Shown here piece after piece: positions 1 through 6,716 of a stretch of 64,000 nt of DNA; the first letter of the stretch is position 1; each line of letters opens with the position of its first letter. The translations under genes and the position numbers were made by a program. Under the pieces are notes generated by a model that was not told the origin of the DNA, ran no database searches, and was given only the letters and a program-made list of their open reading frames with translations. Source of the DNA: Amycolatopsis sp. WQ 127309 (GTDB taxonomy: Bacteria; Actinomycetota; Actinomycetes; Mycobacteriales; Pseudonocardiaceae); the NCBI RefSeq assembly GCF_023023025.1, contig NZ_CP095481.1:5903001-5967000 (forward strand). The letters run 5' to 3'.

Positions 1-10
1 GAACGTCCAG

Positions 11-253
11 TCATCGTCGCCTTCTCCGCGAGCCACAGCCGATGCCGACCGCCAGCAGCATGCTCACCGCGGAAGCGACGCCCGAGGCGGCAAGCTCGCC
101 CACGATCACTGCGGTGAACCCACCCAGGACGCACAACAACCCGCGCAGGTTCCGTGACCGTTCTCGTGAGCCGGCCGTCCACCGGACGAGTCCGAGCAGG
201 TCCTCCCACGGGATCGGCCTGCGGTTTTCGCTTGATCTTCCCGGTTTCGTCAT
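11..253 (-). CDS. small hypothetical membrane protein (80 aa)
   Basis: Short frame with a charged N-terminus (MTKPGRSSENRR), a hydrophobic stretch over about residues 38-73 that could form one or two membrane segments, and a final run of five arginines after a Gly-Cys-Gly-Ser. A GGGGA stretch just upstream of the ATG at 253 could serve as ribosome binding site. It points away from the helix-turn-helix gene at 391, so the two would share the 254-390 intergenic region. No family recognised. The membrane location is an inference from hydrophobicity; the gene could be spurious because GC-rich DNA keeps many frames open. Confidence 0.45.
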   Translation of the reverse strand: MTKPGRSSENRRPIPWEDLLGLVRWTAGSRERSRNLRGLLCVLGGFTAVIVGELAASGVASAVSMLLAVGIGCGSRRRRR

Positions 254-390
254 GTCCCCAGGAAGCCCTGGTCAGGGGCTGTTTCACAGGACTTCGAACG
301 AGATCGGGCCGGACTCGAACAGGGCCGAACGGGGAGAACAGGATCGAACGGAGAGTAACGAACGGCGAGACCGAAACGACCGAGTCGGTT

Positions 391-1338
391 GTGGAAGTAG
401 CCTCGTCGCCCCATCTCTTCGACGATCTTGCCCCGGGCCGGGCGACGACCGTCGTCGAGTTCGCCGGCTTGCTGCAGCAGGTCCGGTCGCGGTCGGGCAA
501 GACTTACGACGAGGTCTGTCGTTGGGCCACCGAGCACGGCACCACCTTGGCCAAGTCGACGCTGTCGGACTTGCTCAAGGGACAGAGGCTGCCGCGGGAC
601 GGCCACATGGTCGCGATCCTGCTGGCGTGCGGTCTCGGGTCCGAGGCCCTGGAACCTTGGAAGCAAGCTCGCGCGCGCCTCGAAGCGCCGCCTCGCGAGC
701 ACGACCTGGTCATCGTGCGCAGCGACTTCGACGACTTCTCCCGTGATCTCCGCGATCGCCTCACCGAGGCCCGGCAGGAAGTTTCCGACCTGCGGCAGCG
801 TGAGCAGGACCTCGCGGCGAGGCTGGCCCGGGAAGAGATCAAGTGCCGGCAGCTGGAAGCCGATCTCGAGCGCATGCGCGCGCTCCGCTCACCCGCAGGG
901 GAAGAGAGTTCGCCGGGTGAGGCGCAACGGGAGAGTGAACTGCAGGCCCTGCACGAGCGCGAGCGCGAACACATCGAGAACATGCGGTCCGAGCTCGTCC
1001 TGATCAACCGGGCCCGACAGCGTGCCGAAGAACAGATGGAGCTGGTCGCGGCCGAGTCGACCGACTCCCAGCAGACGAGCCGAGTCGTCGATCTCCTGGA
1101 GCTGCACTTCGAACGCGCCGAGTACGAGCGGCGTCATCGCGAAGAGCTGGCCGGGCGCCTCGAGAACGCGCAGCTGCGCGTGTCCGAGCTCCAGCGCATT
1201 CTGGCGATGTACCAGGGCCCCGCACAGTCGGAACGGGAGGCCGCGCCGCCGGCGCCGCCGCCTCCGCCGCCGGTGTGCGACCTGCCGCACGTCGGTTCGA
1301 GCCGATGGTGGCATCGGCTCTTCGCCCGTTCGTCTTGA
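391..1338 (+). CDS. helix-turn-helix protein with long coiled coil
   Basis: About 315 residues. The N-terminal part (residues ~20-85) reads like the helix-turn-helix common in actinobacterial proteins: FAGLLQQVRSRSGKTYDEV, then STLSDLLKGQRLPR and a helix ending ACGLG. Residues ~110-285 are rich in Glu/Arg/Leu heptads (RDLRDRLTEARQEVSDL, LARLAREE type), a long coiled coil. A proline run follows (PPAPPPPPP), with a Trp/Arg-rich tail. The frame is open further upstream to 154, but that part is not protein-like; the GTG at 391 is the first plausible start, though I see no strong ribosome binding site, so the start is uncertain and could be leaderless. Likely a cytoplasmic DNA-associated or scaffolding protein; no link to the polyketide pathway is evident. 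It ends 22 bp before the convergent enoyl-CoA hydratase gene. Confidence 0.7.
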   Translation: MEVASSPHLFDDLAPGRATTVVEFAGLLQQVRSRSGKTYDEVCRWATEHGTTLAKSTLSDLLKGQRLPRDGHMVAILLACGLGSEALEPWKQARARLEAPPREHDLVIVRSDFDDFSRDLRDRLTEARQEVSDLRQREQDLAARLAREEIKCRQLEADLERMRALRSPAGEESSPGEAQRESELQALHEREREHIENMRSELVLINRARQRAEEQMELVAAESTDSQQTSRVVDLLELHFERAEYERRHREELAGRLENAQLRVSELQRILAMYQGPAQSEREAAPPAPPPPPPVCDLPHVGSSRWWHRLFARSS

Positions 1339-1360
1339 GACAGGGCGGCTTCGTGTCCGC

Positions 1361-2164
1361 TCAGCCCGCCGGGTAGGGCGGGAACTCCGGGGCGCGCCGC
1401 TCGTTCCAGCTGGCCAGCCCTTCGGCCAGCTCCGGGTGACTGAACGACTCCACCATCAACGCCGTCGCCTCGCGGGCCGACTCCGGCAGCGACAACGCCG
1501 CTTCCCGGGTGAACTGCCGCTTCATCACCGCCATCGACCGCGGGGCGCTGTACGTCGCCAGTTCCGTCGCGTACGCCCGGACCCGCAGCGTCAGCTCACC
1601 GGGCGGGACGACCTCCTGGACCAGGCCGTACTCCAGCGCCTGCTCGGCGGTGAACGTGCGGCCCGACAGCAGCAGGTCGCGGGCGCGGCCCTGGCCGACC
1701 AGCTCGGGGAGGAGCTTCGCGATGCCGTACTCGGCGATCAGGCCCCGGCGGGCGAACGCCGTCGTGAACTTGGCGCCCGCGGCCGCGAAGCGGACGTCCG
1801 CCGCGCACGCGATCACGAAGCCCAGGCCGGCGCAGCCGCCGTTGATCGCCGCCACCACCGGGACGCCCACCGTGGCCGCCGCGAGGACGTCGCGGAAGTT
1901 CTCGTGGCCGCCGCCGCCCGCCGGGGGCGCCGCGACGATGCCGTCCAGCAGGCCCAGGTCGGCGCCCGGGCAGAACGACTTTCCGGCGCCGGTGACGACG
2001 ACCGCGCGGACCTCGGGGTCCGCGTCCGCCTCCCGCAGCGCCGCGCCGTAGCGGGACTGCATCGGGACGTCCATCGCGTTGCTGCGCTCGGGCTTGTCGA
2101 AGGTGACGGTGGCGACCGCGCCGTCCCGTCCGTACCGGACGCCGTCCACAATGGACTCGGGCAT
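1361..2164 (-). CDS. enoyl-CoA hydratase/isomerase (crotonase family)
   Basis: 267 residues, normal for the crotonase fold. Seen: VTFDKPERSNAMD near the N-terminus (substrate loop), VVVTGAGKSFCPGADL (first oxyanion-hole segment), and VVAAINGGCAGLGFVIACAADVRFA (second oxyanion-hole segment, CAGLG). These support hydration or isomerisation of an acyl-CoA double bond in the cytosol; the exact substrate cannot be read. The ATG at 2164 is preceded by a strong GAGGAGG at 7-8 nt spacing, so the start is firm, although the frame runs further upstream antisense to the regulator. Its own promoter is likely, because a strong hairpin (2220-2257) separates it from the upstream luxR-type gene. It may mark the left edge of the cluster, or supply or trim acyl-CoA precursors; the former seems more likely. 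Confidence 0.88.
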   Translation of the reverse strand: MPESIVDGVRYGRDGAVATVTFDKPERSNAMDVPMQSRYGAALREADADPEVRAVVVTGAGKSFCPGADLGLLDGIVAAPPAGGGGHENFRDVLAAATVGVPVVAAINGGCAGLGFVIACAADVRFAAAGAKFTTAFARRGLIAEYGIAKLLPELVGQGRARDLLLSGRTFTAEQALEYGLVQEVVPPGELTLRVRAYATELATYSAPRSMAVMKRQFTREAALSLPESAREATALMVESFSHPELAEGLASWNERRAPEFPPYPAG

Positions 2165-2219
2165 GGCCGCCTCCTCGGGGTCAGAGGCCGCCGAGCATAG
2201 CGCGGCCGCGAACCCCGCC

Positions 2220-2257
2220 GGGAGGCGAACGGCGGGGCGAGCCACCGTTCGCCTCCC
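2220..2257 (-). terminator. 13-bp perfect-stem hairpin after the TrmB/LuxR regulator gene
   Basis: Arms 2220-2232 and 2245-2257 are exact reverse complements (GGGAGGCGAACGG / CCGTTCGCCTCCC) with a 12-nt loop. It sits just past the stop of the minus-strand regulator gene (2266) and before the start of the enoyl-CoA hydratase gene. There is no clear U-run, which is common for actinobacterial terminators. Confidence 0.7.
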
Positions 2258-2265
2258 AGCGGGGA

Positions 2266-3243
2266 TCAGGCCAGCCAGCCGCGCTGCGCCGCGCGCATGC
2301 CCGCTTCGAACCGGCTCTTGGCGCTCAGCCGGTCCATCAGGTCGGCCATCATCCGGCGGACCGTCCGCAGGGACAGCCCGAGACGGCGGGCGGCCACCTC
2401 GTCGGTCATGCCTTGCGACAGCAAGGAGAGCAGGGTGCGCTCCTGGCCGGTCAGGCCTTCGTCGTCCCGGGTGCGGCCGGCGCCGAACGGCGACGCGCTG
2501 TACCAGAGCTGCTCGAAGTAGGCCCGCATCAGCGAGACGATGCCGGGCGTGGTGATCTGGATGGCGCCCTGGCGCGTGTTCTCCGCGTCGAGCGGGACCA
2601 GGGCGGTCTCGCGGTCGACCAGGAGCAGCCGGGCGGGCAGGGTCGGCTGGGTGCGGACCTCGCCACCGTGTTCGACGAGCCAGTCGACGTACTTCTGCGT
2701 GCGCGCGTCGTTGCGCGCGCTGTCCAGATAAACGGTCCGGATCGCCACGCCGCGGGACAACGCGGCTTGGTTGAGTGGCATTCCGGCATTGATGCTCGCC
2801 TCGGACTGGGCGCCGCCCGGCATGAAGGAAAGGCATTCCTTGCTGGCCCGGCTCGCCAATACCTCGATACGCCGCTGGATCTCGTCGATCCCGACCAATT
2901 CGTCCGGGCTCAGGGAGGGCGCGGCCTCCTGGAGGTCGGCGATCAAATCGGACACCGCCGCGTGGCTCTCGGCCAGTTCCAGCTGGCTGCGCTGCAGTTG
3001 TGCCTGTCGCATTTGCACCAGGGAAAGCAGGCCGAACTCGGGATCGACGGCCCGCAGGGCGTCGGGGTCTTCCCGGGAGGGCCGGACCAGTGCGAGATCG
3101 GCCAGGCGATCGAGTGTCGAACGTAGTTCCTCTTCGGGCAAACCTAGCGAAGTCACAAGATCGGCCACGCCCCAATCACGGTGCGCGACCATCGTCCGGT
3201 AGACCAATTCGCCGGTTGCATCCACCCCCAGTGGCTTCAGCAT
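2266..3243 (-). CDS. TrmB-like / LuxR-type transcriptional regulator
   Basis: 325 residues. The N-terminus (MLKPLGVDATGELVYRTM, then a DLVTSLGLPEEELRSTLDRL helix pair) matches the winged-helix TrmB-like domain found at the start of this actinobacterial family. The middle (~110-250) resembles the associated sensing or phospholipase-D-like region. The C-terminus (~265-320) is a LuxR DNA-binding domain: LTGQERTLLSLLSQGMTDEV, RRLGLSLRTVRRMM. Chosen start: ATG at 3243, with a GGGGG about 10 nt upstream; the frame is open further upstream but the extra residues do not look like protein. The gene is divergent from the peptide/LAL unit across 236 bp, so it may bind that shared region and control both directions. 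Effector unknown. It probably acts as a pathway-level regulator; activator or repressor cannot be told. Confidence 0.85.
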   Translation of the reverse strand: MLKPLGVDATGELVYRTMVAHRDWGVADLVTSLGLPEEELRSTLDRLADLALVRPSREDPDALRAVDPEFGLLSLVQMRQAQLQRSQLELAESHAAVSDLIADLQEAAPSLSPDELVGIDEIQRRIEVLASRASKECLSFMPGGAQSEASINAGMPLNQAALSRGVAIRTVYLDSARNDARTQKYVDWLVEHGGEVRTQPTLPARLLLVDRETALVPLDAENTRQGAIQITTPGIVSLMRAYFEQLWYSASPFGAGRTRDDEGLTGQERTLLSLLSQGMTDEVAARRLGLSLRTVRRMMADLMDRLSAKSRFEAGMRAAQRGWLA

Positions 3244-3367
3244 GAAAAGCAGCGACCCCCAGTCTGTTGCTTCCTGGCCAAGTACCCCCTCCCCGCCGGA
3301 TCGTACACCGTGGTTAACACCCCGACCAGAGACGTACCCGGTGGTCGGAGGCCGTTCGGGTGGGCTC

Positions 3368-3398
3368 TGGCACCAAGGTGCGGAGGCATTTGGTGCCA
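3368..3398. promoter_or_regulatory. inverted repeat, candidate operator in the divergent regulator/peptide region
   Basis: Arms TGGCACCAA (3368-3376) and TTGGTGCCA (3390-3398) are perfect reverse complements separated by 13 nt, a geometry that fits a dimeric regulator. A small internal CACC-AA-GGTG dyad overlaps the left arm. It lies in the 236-bp gap between the minus-strand TrmB/LuxR gene (start 3243) and the peptide gene (start 3480), about 82 bp upstream of the latter. The binding role is inferred from position and symmetry only. Confidence 0.45.
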
Positions 3399-3400
3399 CC

Positions 3401-3416
3401 CCCGGACCCTTCCGGG
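3401..3416. promoter_or_regulatory. short hairpin CCCGGA-N4-TCCGGG upstream of the peptide gene
   Basis: A 6-bp perfect inverted repeat with a 4-nt loop lies directly after the larger 3368-3398 dyad, 64 bp before the peptide ATG. It could be part of a compound operator or a structure in the 5' leader. It is short enough in GC-rich DNA to be chance. Confidence 0.25.
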
Positions 3417-3479
3417 AGGCCCGCCCGGCGAGCCAAGCTGTGTCCAGCGAAAGCCGAACAACACACTGGGGACAGCATC

Positions 3480-3581
3480 ATGAACGTTCAAGAAAACGCA
3501 CGGCCCGCCGAGACGCCCGACGGGTTCGACTGGGACACCATCAAGAACATCATCAGCGGGCTGGGCTTCGGCCGCCCCTAG
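3480..3581 (+). CDS. 33-residue peptide, possible signal peptide or precursor
   Basis: Starts MNVQENARPAETPDGF and ends DWDTIKNIISGLGFGRP. The ATG at 3480 is preceded by GGGGA with 7-nt spacing. The stop at 3581 is 14 nt before the GTG of the next gene, whose ribosome binding site lies in that gap, so the two are probably translated from one message together with the LAL gene. The peptide has a charged, proline-containing N-half and an amphipathic, Gly-rich C-half ending in Gly-Arg-Pro. It has no Cys and only one Ser and two Thr, so a lanthipeptide is unlikely; there is no obvious secretion signal or modifying enzyme nearby. Family not recognised. Its place between two regulators suggests a regulatory or signalling peptide, which is inference. 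Confidence 0.6.
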   Translation: MNVQENARPAETPDGFDWDTIKNIISGLGFGRP

Positions 3582-3595
3582 TACGGAGACTGCCC

Positions 3596-3895
3596 GTGTA
3601 CATGGCAAGCGTCACACTTGCCGCATCGGGCGAGGCCACCCACCGCGAGCTGGACCCGCACGTACTGGTGGACCTGCTCTGGGCCCTCGCCGAGCCGGGG
3701 CTGGGAATCGAACACATGCGTGTCGCCACCGGCCCGGGTCGCATAGAAGTCGTTTTCTTCTCCACCGCGCCGGACGCGCATTCGGTCGCGATCACCGGAA
3801 TTCATCTCTGCGAAACCGCCGTGTCATCCGCGCCGCAATTGCGCGGCTGGATCGTCGTGCCGATCGCGGGGAATGAGGGGCCTGGTCAGCAATGA
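3596..3895 (+). CDS. small protein of unknown family (99 aa) in the LAL regulator operon
   Basis: Begins at GTG 3596 with GGAG at 3585-3588 (7-nt spacing); an in-frame ATG at 3602 is possible but would be spaced 13 nt from that site. The sequence alternates predicted strands and helices: SVTLAASG, HVLVDLLWALAEPGLGIEHM, RIEVVFFST, SVAITGIHLC, LRGWIVVPI. This suggests a compact alpha/beta domain with no signal peptide or membrane segment. The stop overlaps the start of the LAL gene (ATGA at 3892-3895), giving translational coupling. No family recognised. It may be a small partner or modulator of the LAL protein or of the upstream peptide; this rests on gene order alone. Confidence 0.75.
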   Translation: MYMASVTLAASGEATHRELDPHVLVDLLWALAEPGLGIEHMRVATGPGRIEVVFFSTAPDAHSVAITGIHLCETAVSSAPQLRGWIVVPIAGNEGPGQQ

Positions 3896-6630
3896 AGTAT
3901 GTCCATCATCGTGCAGAAATGTCCATTTTAGGAGAAATGTACGAAGGTGTCCGGCAGGGCCGGGGACGGGTCGCGCTCATCGGCGGCCCGGTCGCCAGCG
4001 GGAAGACCAGCTTGCTCGGCAGGCTGGCCGACACGGCCCTGGAGTCCGGGGCCGTCGTCCTGCAGGCCATCGCGTCGGACTCCGAGCGGGACCTGCCGTT
4101 CGGCGTGCTCGGGCAGCTGGTGCAGAGCCCGGCCGTGCCGGCCGAGGCGGCCGACGAGTTCGCCGCGCTGCTCGAAGCCGGCGCAACCACCCTCGCGGGG
4201 GACCCGGGGGCGGCGCGGCAGCACCTCTCCCGGGCGGTGGCCGCCGCCCTGCTCAAGCTCTCCCGCACGGCGCCGGTGGTGCTGGTCGTCGACGACCTGC
4301 ACCACGCCGACGCGGATTCGCTGCACTGCCTGCTCTTCCTGATGGTGCGGATCCGCTCCGCCCGGATCCTGGTCGCGCTGGGGGAGCGGACCAGCGACCG
4401 GTCGGTCGGCCCGGCGTTCGACGCCGAGCTGGTGCGGCTGCCGCACTGCCGCCGCATCCGGCTGACGACGCTGCCCGCGGACGGCGTGGTCGAGCTGGTC
4501 ACCGGCGAGCTCGGCGCGGACGCCGCCCGGCTGCTCGCCCCCGCCTACCACGAGCTCACCGGCGGCAACCTGCTGCTGGTGCACGCCCTGTTCGAGGACC
4601 ACCGGACGGCGGGCGGCCCGGCCGAGCCGTCGCCGGGGTTCGCCTTCCGCAACGCGGTCCTGAGCTGCCTGCGCAGCAGCGGCCCGCTCGCGCTGGACCT
4701 CGCCGCGGCGGTCGCCGTGCTGGCCGGCGCGGCCGACGCCGACCGGGCGGCCGACCTGGCCGGAGCCGGTGCGGACGAAGCGGTCCGGGTGCTCGGGGAC
4801 CTCGAAGCCGCCGGGATCCTGGCCGGCGGCCGCTTCCGGCACCCGGCCGGCGCGGCCGCGGTGCTGGAGGCCATCGAACCGGGCCGGCGGGCCCGGCTGC
4901 GCCGCCGAGCCGCCCGGCTGCTGTACGAAGCGGGCGCCGAGAGCCGCAGCGTCGCGGAAATGCTCGTCGCCTCCGAAGACCTCGACGAGCCCTGGGTCGC
5001 CACCGTGCTCCGCAGCGCCGCGGAGCTCGCGCTGGCCGAGGACGACGTGGAAAAGGTCGTCCGCTACCTCGAACCGATGAGCCGGCTGGGTGACGACGCC
5101 CAGCGGGTCGCCGTCACCACCCTGCTCGCCGACGCCGAATGGCGGGTCTCCCCGGTCGCGGCCGAACGACGGATCCGTGCGCTGGCCGCCGACGTCGGCG
5201 GGGTCGCGAACGGCCCCGGGCCGCTGCGCCACCTGCTGTGGCACGGCGAAGCCGAGGAAGCTGTCGAGGGGTTCGGCAAGCAGATCGAGAACACCGGGAT
5301 GTCGCTCGACGCCGAAGCCCTGTGCCTGGCCGTGGCGTGCACCCACCCGGCGCTCGCCGCCCGGTTGCCGGTGCCCGCCCGGGCCGCGGGCACCCGGCCG
5401 GTGCCCAGCGGCACGGTCGTCGACACGCAGTGGCGCGCCGCCCGGATCCTCAAGGCGGTCCTGCGGGGCCGCTACGGGGACAACGTCGTCGTCGCGGTCG
5501 AGCAGATCCTGCAGAGCACCCGGCTGGCCGACGCCACGGTCCAGCCGCTGACCTTCGCACTGCGCGCGTTGATGTACGCGGGCAGCACCGACCGGGCCCT
5601 GCCCTGGTGCGAACGGCTGCTGGAGGAGTCGGCCAAGCGCCGGGCCCCGGCCTGGCAGGCGGTGTTCAGCGCGCTGCGGGCGGAGATCGCCGTGCGGCAG
5701 GGCGGTCTCCCGGCCGCGCTGGAGCACGGCGCGAAGGCCCTCGCCCTGATCTCGGCGTCGAGCTGGGGTGTGGCGATCGGGTCGCCGCTGGCGAGCATGA
5801 TCCGGGCGCGCACCGAGATGGGGGCGCACGAGGAGGCCGAAGCGCTGATCGCCCAGCCGGTGCCGGCCGCGATGATGCGGACGGTGCACGCGCTGCCCTA
5901 CCTCTACGCCCGCGGCCGGCACCACCTGGCCACGGACCAGGTGTACGCGGCGCTGCGGGACTTCATGGCGGCGGGCGAGCTGATGACGGCGTGGGGCATC
6001 GACCTGCCGGCGCTGGTGCCGTGGCGGGCCGGCTGCGCCGAGGCCTACCAGCGGATCGGCGACCGGGCCAAGGCGGCCGAACTGGTGGACGCCCAGCTCA
6101 ACCTGGTCAGCGAGAGCAACTCCGCCGCGCTCGGGGCGACGTTGCGGGTGCTGGCGAACACGCACGAGCTGGCCGACCGGCCGCCGATGCTCAAGAAGGC
6201 CGTCGACGAGATCCAGGCCGGCGGGGACCGGCTGGAGCTGGCGAAGGTGCTGGCGGACCTGGGGCGCACGCACCACGAGCTGAACGAGACCAGCCGCGCC
6301 CGGATGGTGGTCCGCCGGGCCTGGCACGTGGCGCAGGACTGCCGGGCCGACGCGGTGTGCCGGGAGCTGCAGCCGCACATGTCCGCCGAGGACCTCAAAC
6401 CGGCGGGCGTACCCGGCGAAACGGACCGGCTCGCGCTGCTCACCTCGGCCGAGTACCGCACCGCCGCGCTGGCGCGGCACGGCTACACCAACCGCGAGAT
6501 CGCCCGGAAGCTGTTCATCACGGTGTCCACCGTGGAGCAGCACCTGACCCGCACCTACCGGAAACTCAAGGTCGGCAACCGCGCCGACCTGCCCGCCGGG
6601 CTCGAGCCGACCGTCGCCGGTACGGCTTGA
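3892..6630 (+). CDS. LAL-type (large ATP-binding LuxR) regulator
   Basis: 912 residues, typical LAL size. An N-terminal AAA/NTPase domain carries Walker A GGPVASGKTS (31-40, Lys38) and Walker B VVLVVDDLHHAD (Asp134-Asp135). A long helical, TPR-like middle (~330-830) follows, then a C-terminal LuxR helix-turn-helix (~848-905) with LTSAEYRTAALARHGYTNREI, RKLFITVSTVEQHL. Proteins of this class (PikD, RapH, NysRI types) activate macrolide and polyene PKS genes. The start at 3892 overlaps the stop of the 99-aa gene. Residues 5-25 align with the usual LAL N-terminus, so the in-frame TTA at codon 13 lies inside the genuine protein. The first ~16 codons are markedly less GC-rich than the rest. Likely the main pathway activator. 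Confidence 0.93.
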   Translation: MKYVHHRAEMSILGEMYEGVRQGRGRVALIGGPVASGKTSLLGRLADTALESGAVVLQAIASDSERDLPFGVLGQLVQSPAVPAEAADEFAALLEAGATTLAGDPGAARQHLSRAVAAALLKLSRTAPVVLVVDDLHHADADSLHCLLFLMVRIRSARILVALGERTSDRSVGPAFDAELVRLPHCRRIRLTTLPADGVVELVTGELGADAARLLAPAYHELTGGNLLLVHALFEDHRTAGGPAEPSPGFAFRNAVLSCLRSSGPLALDLAAAVAVLAGAADADRAADLAGAGADEAVRVLGDLEAAGILAGGRFRHPAGAAAVLEAIEPGRRARLRRRAARLLYEAGAESRSVAEMLVASEDLDEPWVATVLRSAAELALAEDDVEKVVRYLEPMSRLGDDAQRVAVTTLLADAEWRVSPVAAERRIRALAADVGGVANGPGPLRHLLWHGEAEEAVEGFGKQIENTGMSLDAEALCLAVACTHPALAARLPVPARAAGTRPVPSGTVVDTQWRAARILKAVLRGRYGDNVVVAVEQILQSTRLADATVQPLTFALRALMYAGSTDRALPWCERLLEESAKRRAPAWQAVFSALRAEIAVRQGGLPAALEHGAKALALISASSWGVAIGSPLASMIRARTEMGAHEEAEALIAQPVPAAMMRTVHALPYLYARGRHHLATDQVYAALRDFMAAGELMTAWGIDLPALVPWRAGCAEAYQRIGDRAKAAELVDAQLNLVSESNSAALGATLRVLANTHELADRPPMLKKAVDEIQAGGDRLELAKVLADLGRTHHELNETSRARMVVRRAWHVAQDCRADAVCRELQPHMSAEDLKPAGVPGETDRLALLTSAEYRTAALARHGYTNREIARKLFITVSTVEQHLTRTYRKLKVGNRADLPAGLEPTVAGTA
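3928..3930 (+). promoter_or_regulatory. TTA leucine codon (bldA-type control point) in the LAL gene
   Basis: Codon 13 of the LAL regulator is TTA. In high-GC actinomycetes TTA is read by the rare bldA tRNA-Leu and often sits near the start of pathway activators, tying expression to development. It is the only in-frame TTA I noticed in the window. A later ATG at 3937 would bypass it, but its GGAG is only 2 nt away, too close for normal initiation. Confidence 0.7.
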
Positions 6631-6655
6631 CCGTGGCCCCCTCCCGGCCACGGTC
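6629..6655. terminator. 10-bp hairpin at the LAL stop, between convergent genes
   Basis: Arms GACCGTGGCC (6629-6638) and GGCCACGGTC (6646-6655) are perfect complements with a 7-nt loop; the left arm begins inside the LAL stop codon. Together with the next hairpin it fills the 86-bp gap between the convergent LAL and glycosyltransferase genes, fitting a two-way terminator. Confidence 0.65.
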
Positions 6656-6661
6656 GCCCCG

Positions 6662-6696
6662 ATGCCCGGTCACGACTCCCCGGCGTGACCGGGCAT
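6662..6696. terminator. 13-bp perfect-stem hairpin, bidirectional terminator
   Basis: Arms ATGCCCGGTCACG (6662-6674) and CGTGACCGGGCAT (6684-6696) pair perfectly around a 9-nt loop, 20 bp from the glycosyltransferase stop at 6717. It likely stops the minus-strand glycosyltransferase transcript and backs up the first hairpin for LAL read-through. Confidence 0.75.
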
Positions 6697-6716
6697 TCCG
6701 GCGTTCGGCGCCCGGG

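Noticed and set aside
154..390. A longer N-terminus for the helix-turn-helix protein.
   Set aside because: Residues before 391 are Arg/Pro/Gly-rich without any fold pattern; the recognisable domain begins after 391.
2165..3175. A 604-codon minus-strand frame that would fuse extra sequence to the enoyl-CoA hydratase.
   Set aside because: The added part is antisense-frame sequence over the TrmB/LuxR gene; the hydratase has a strong ribosome binding site and ATG at 2164.
3480..3581. The peptide as a lanthipeptide or thiopeptide precursor.
   Set aside because: No Cys, very few Ser/Thr, and no modifying enzyme or protease gene nearby.
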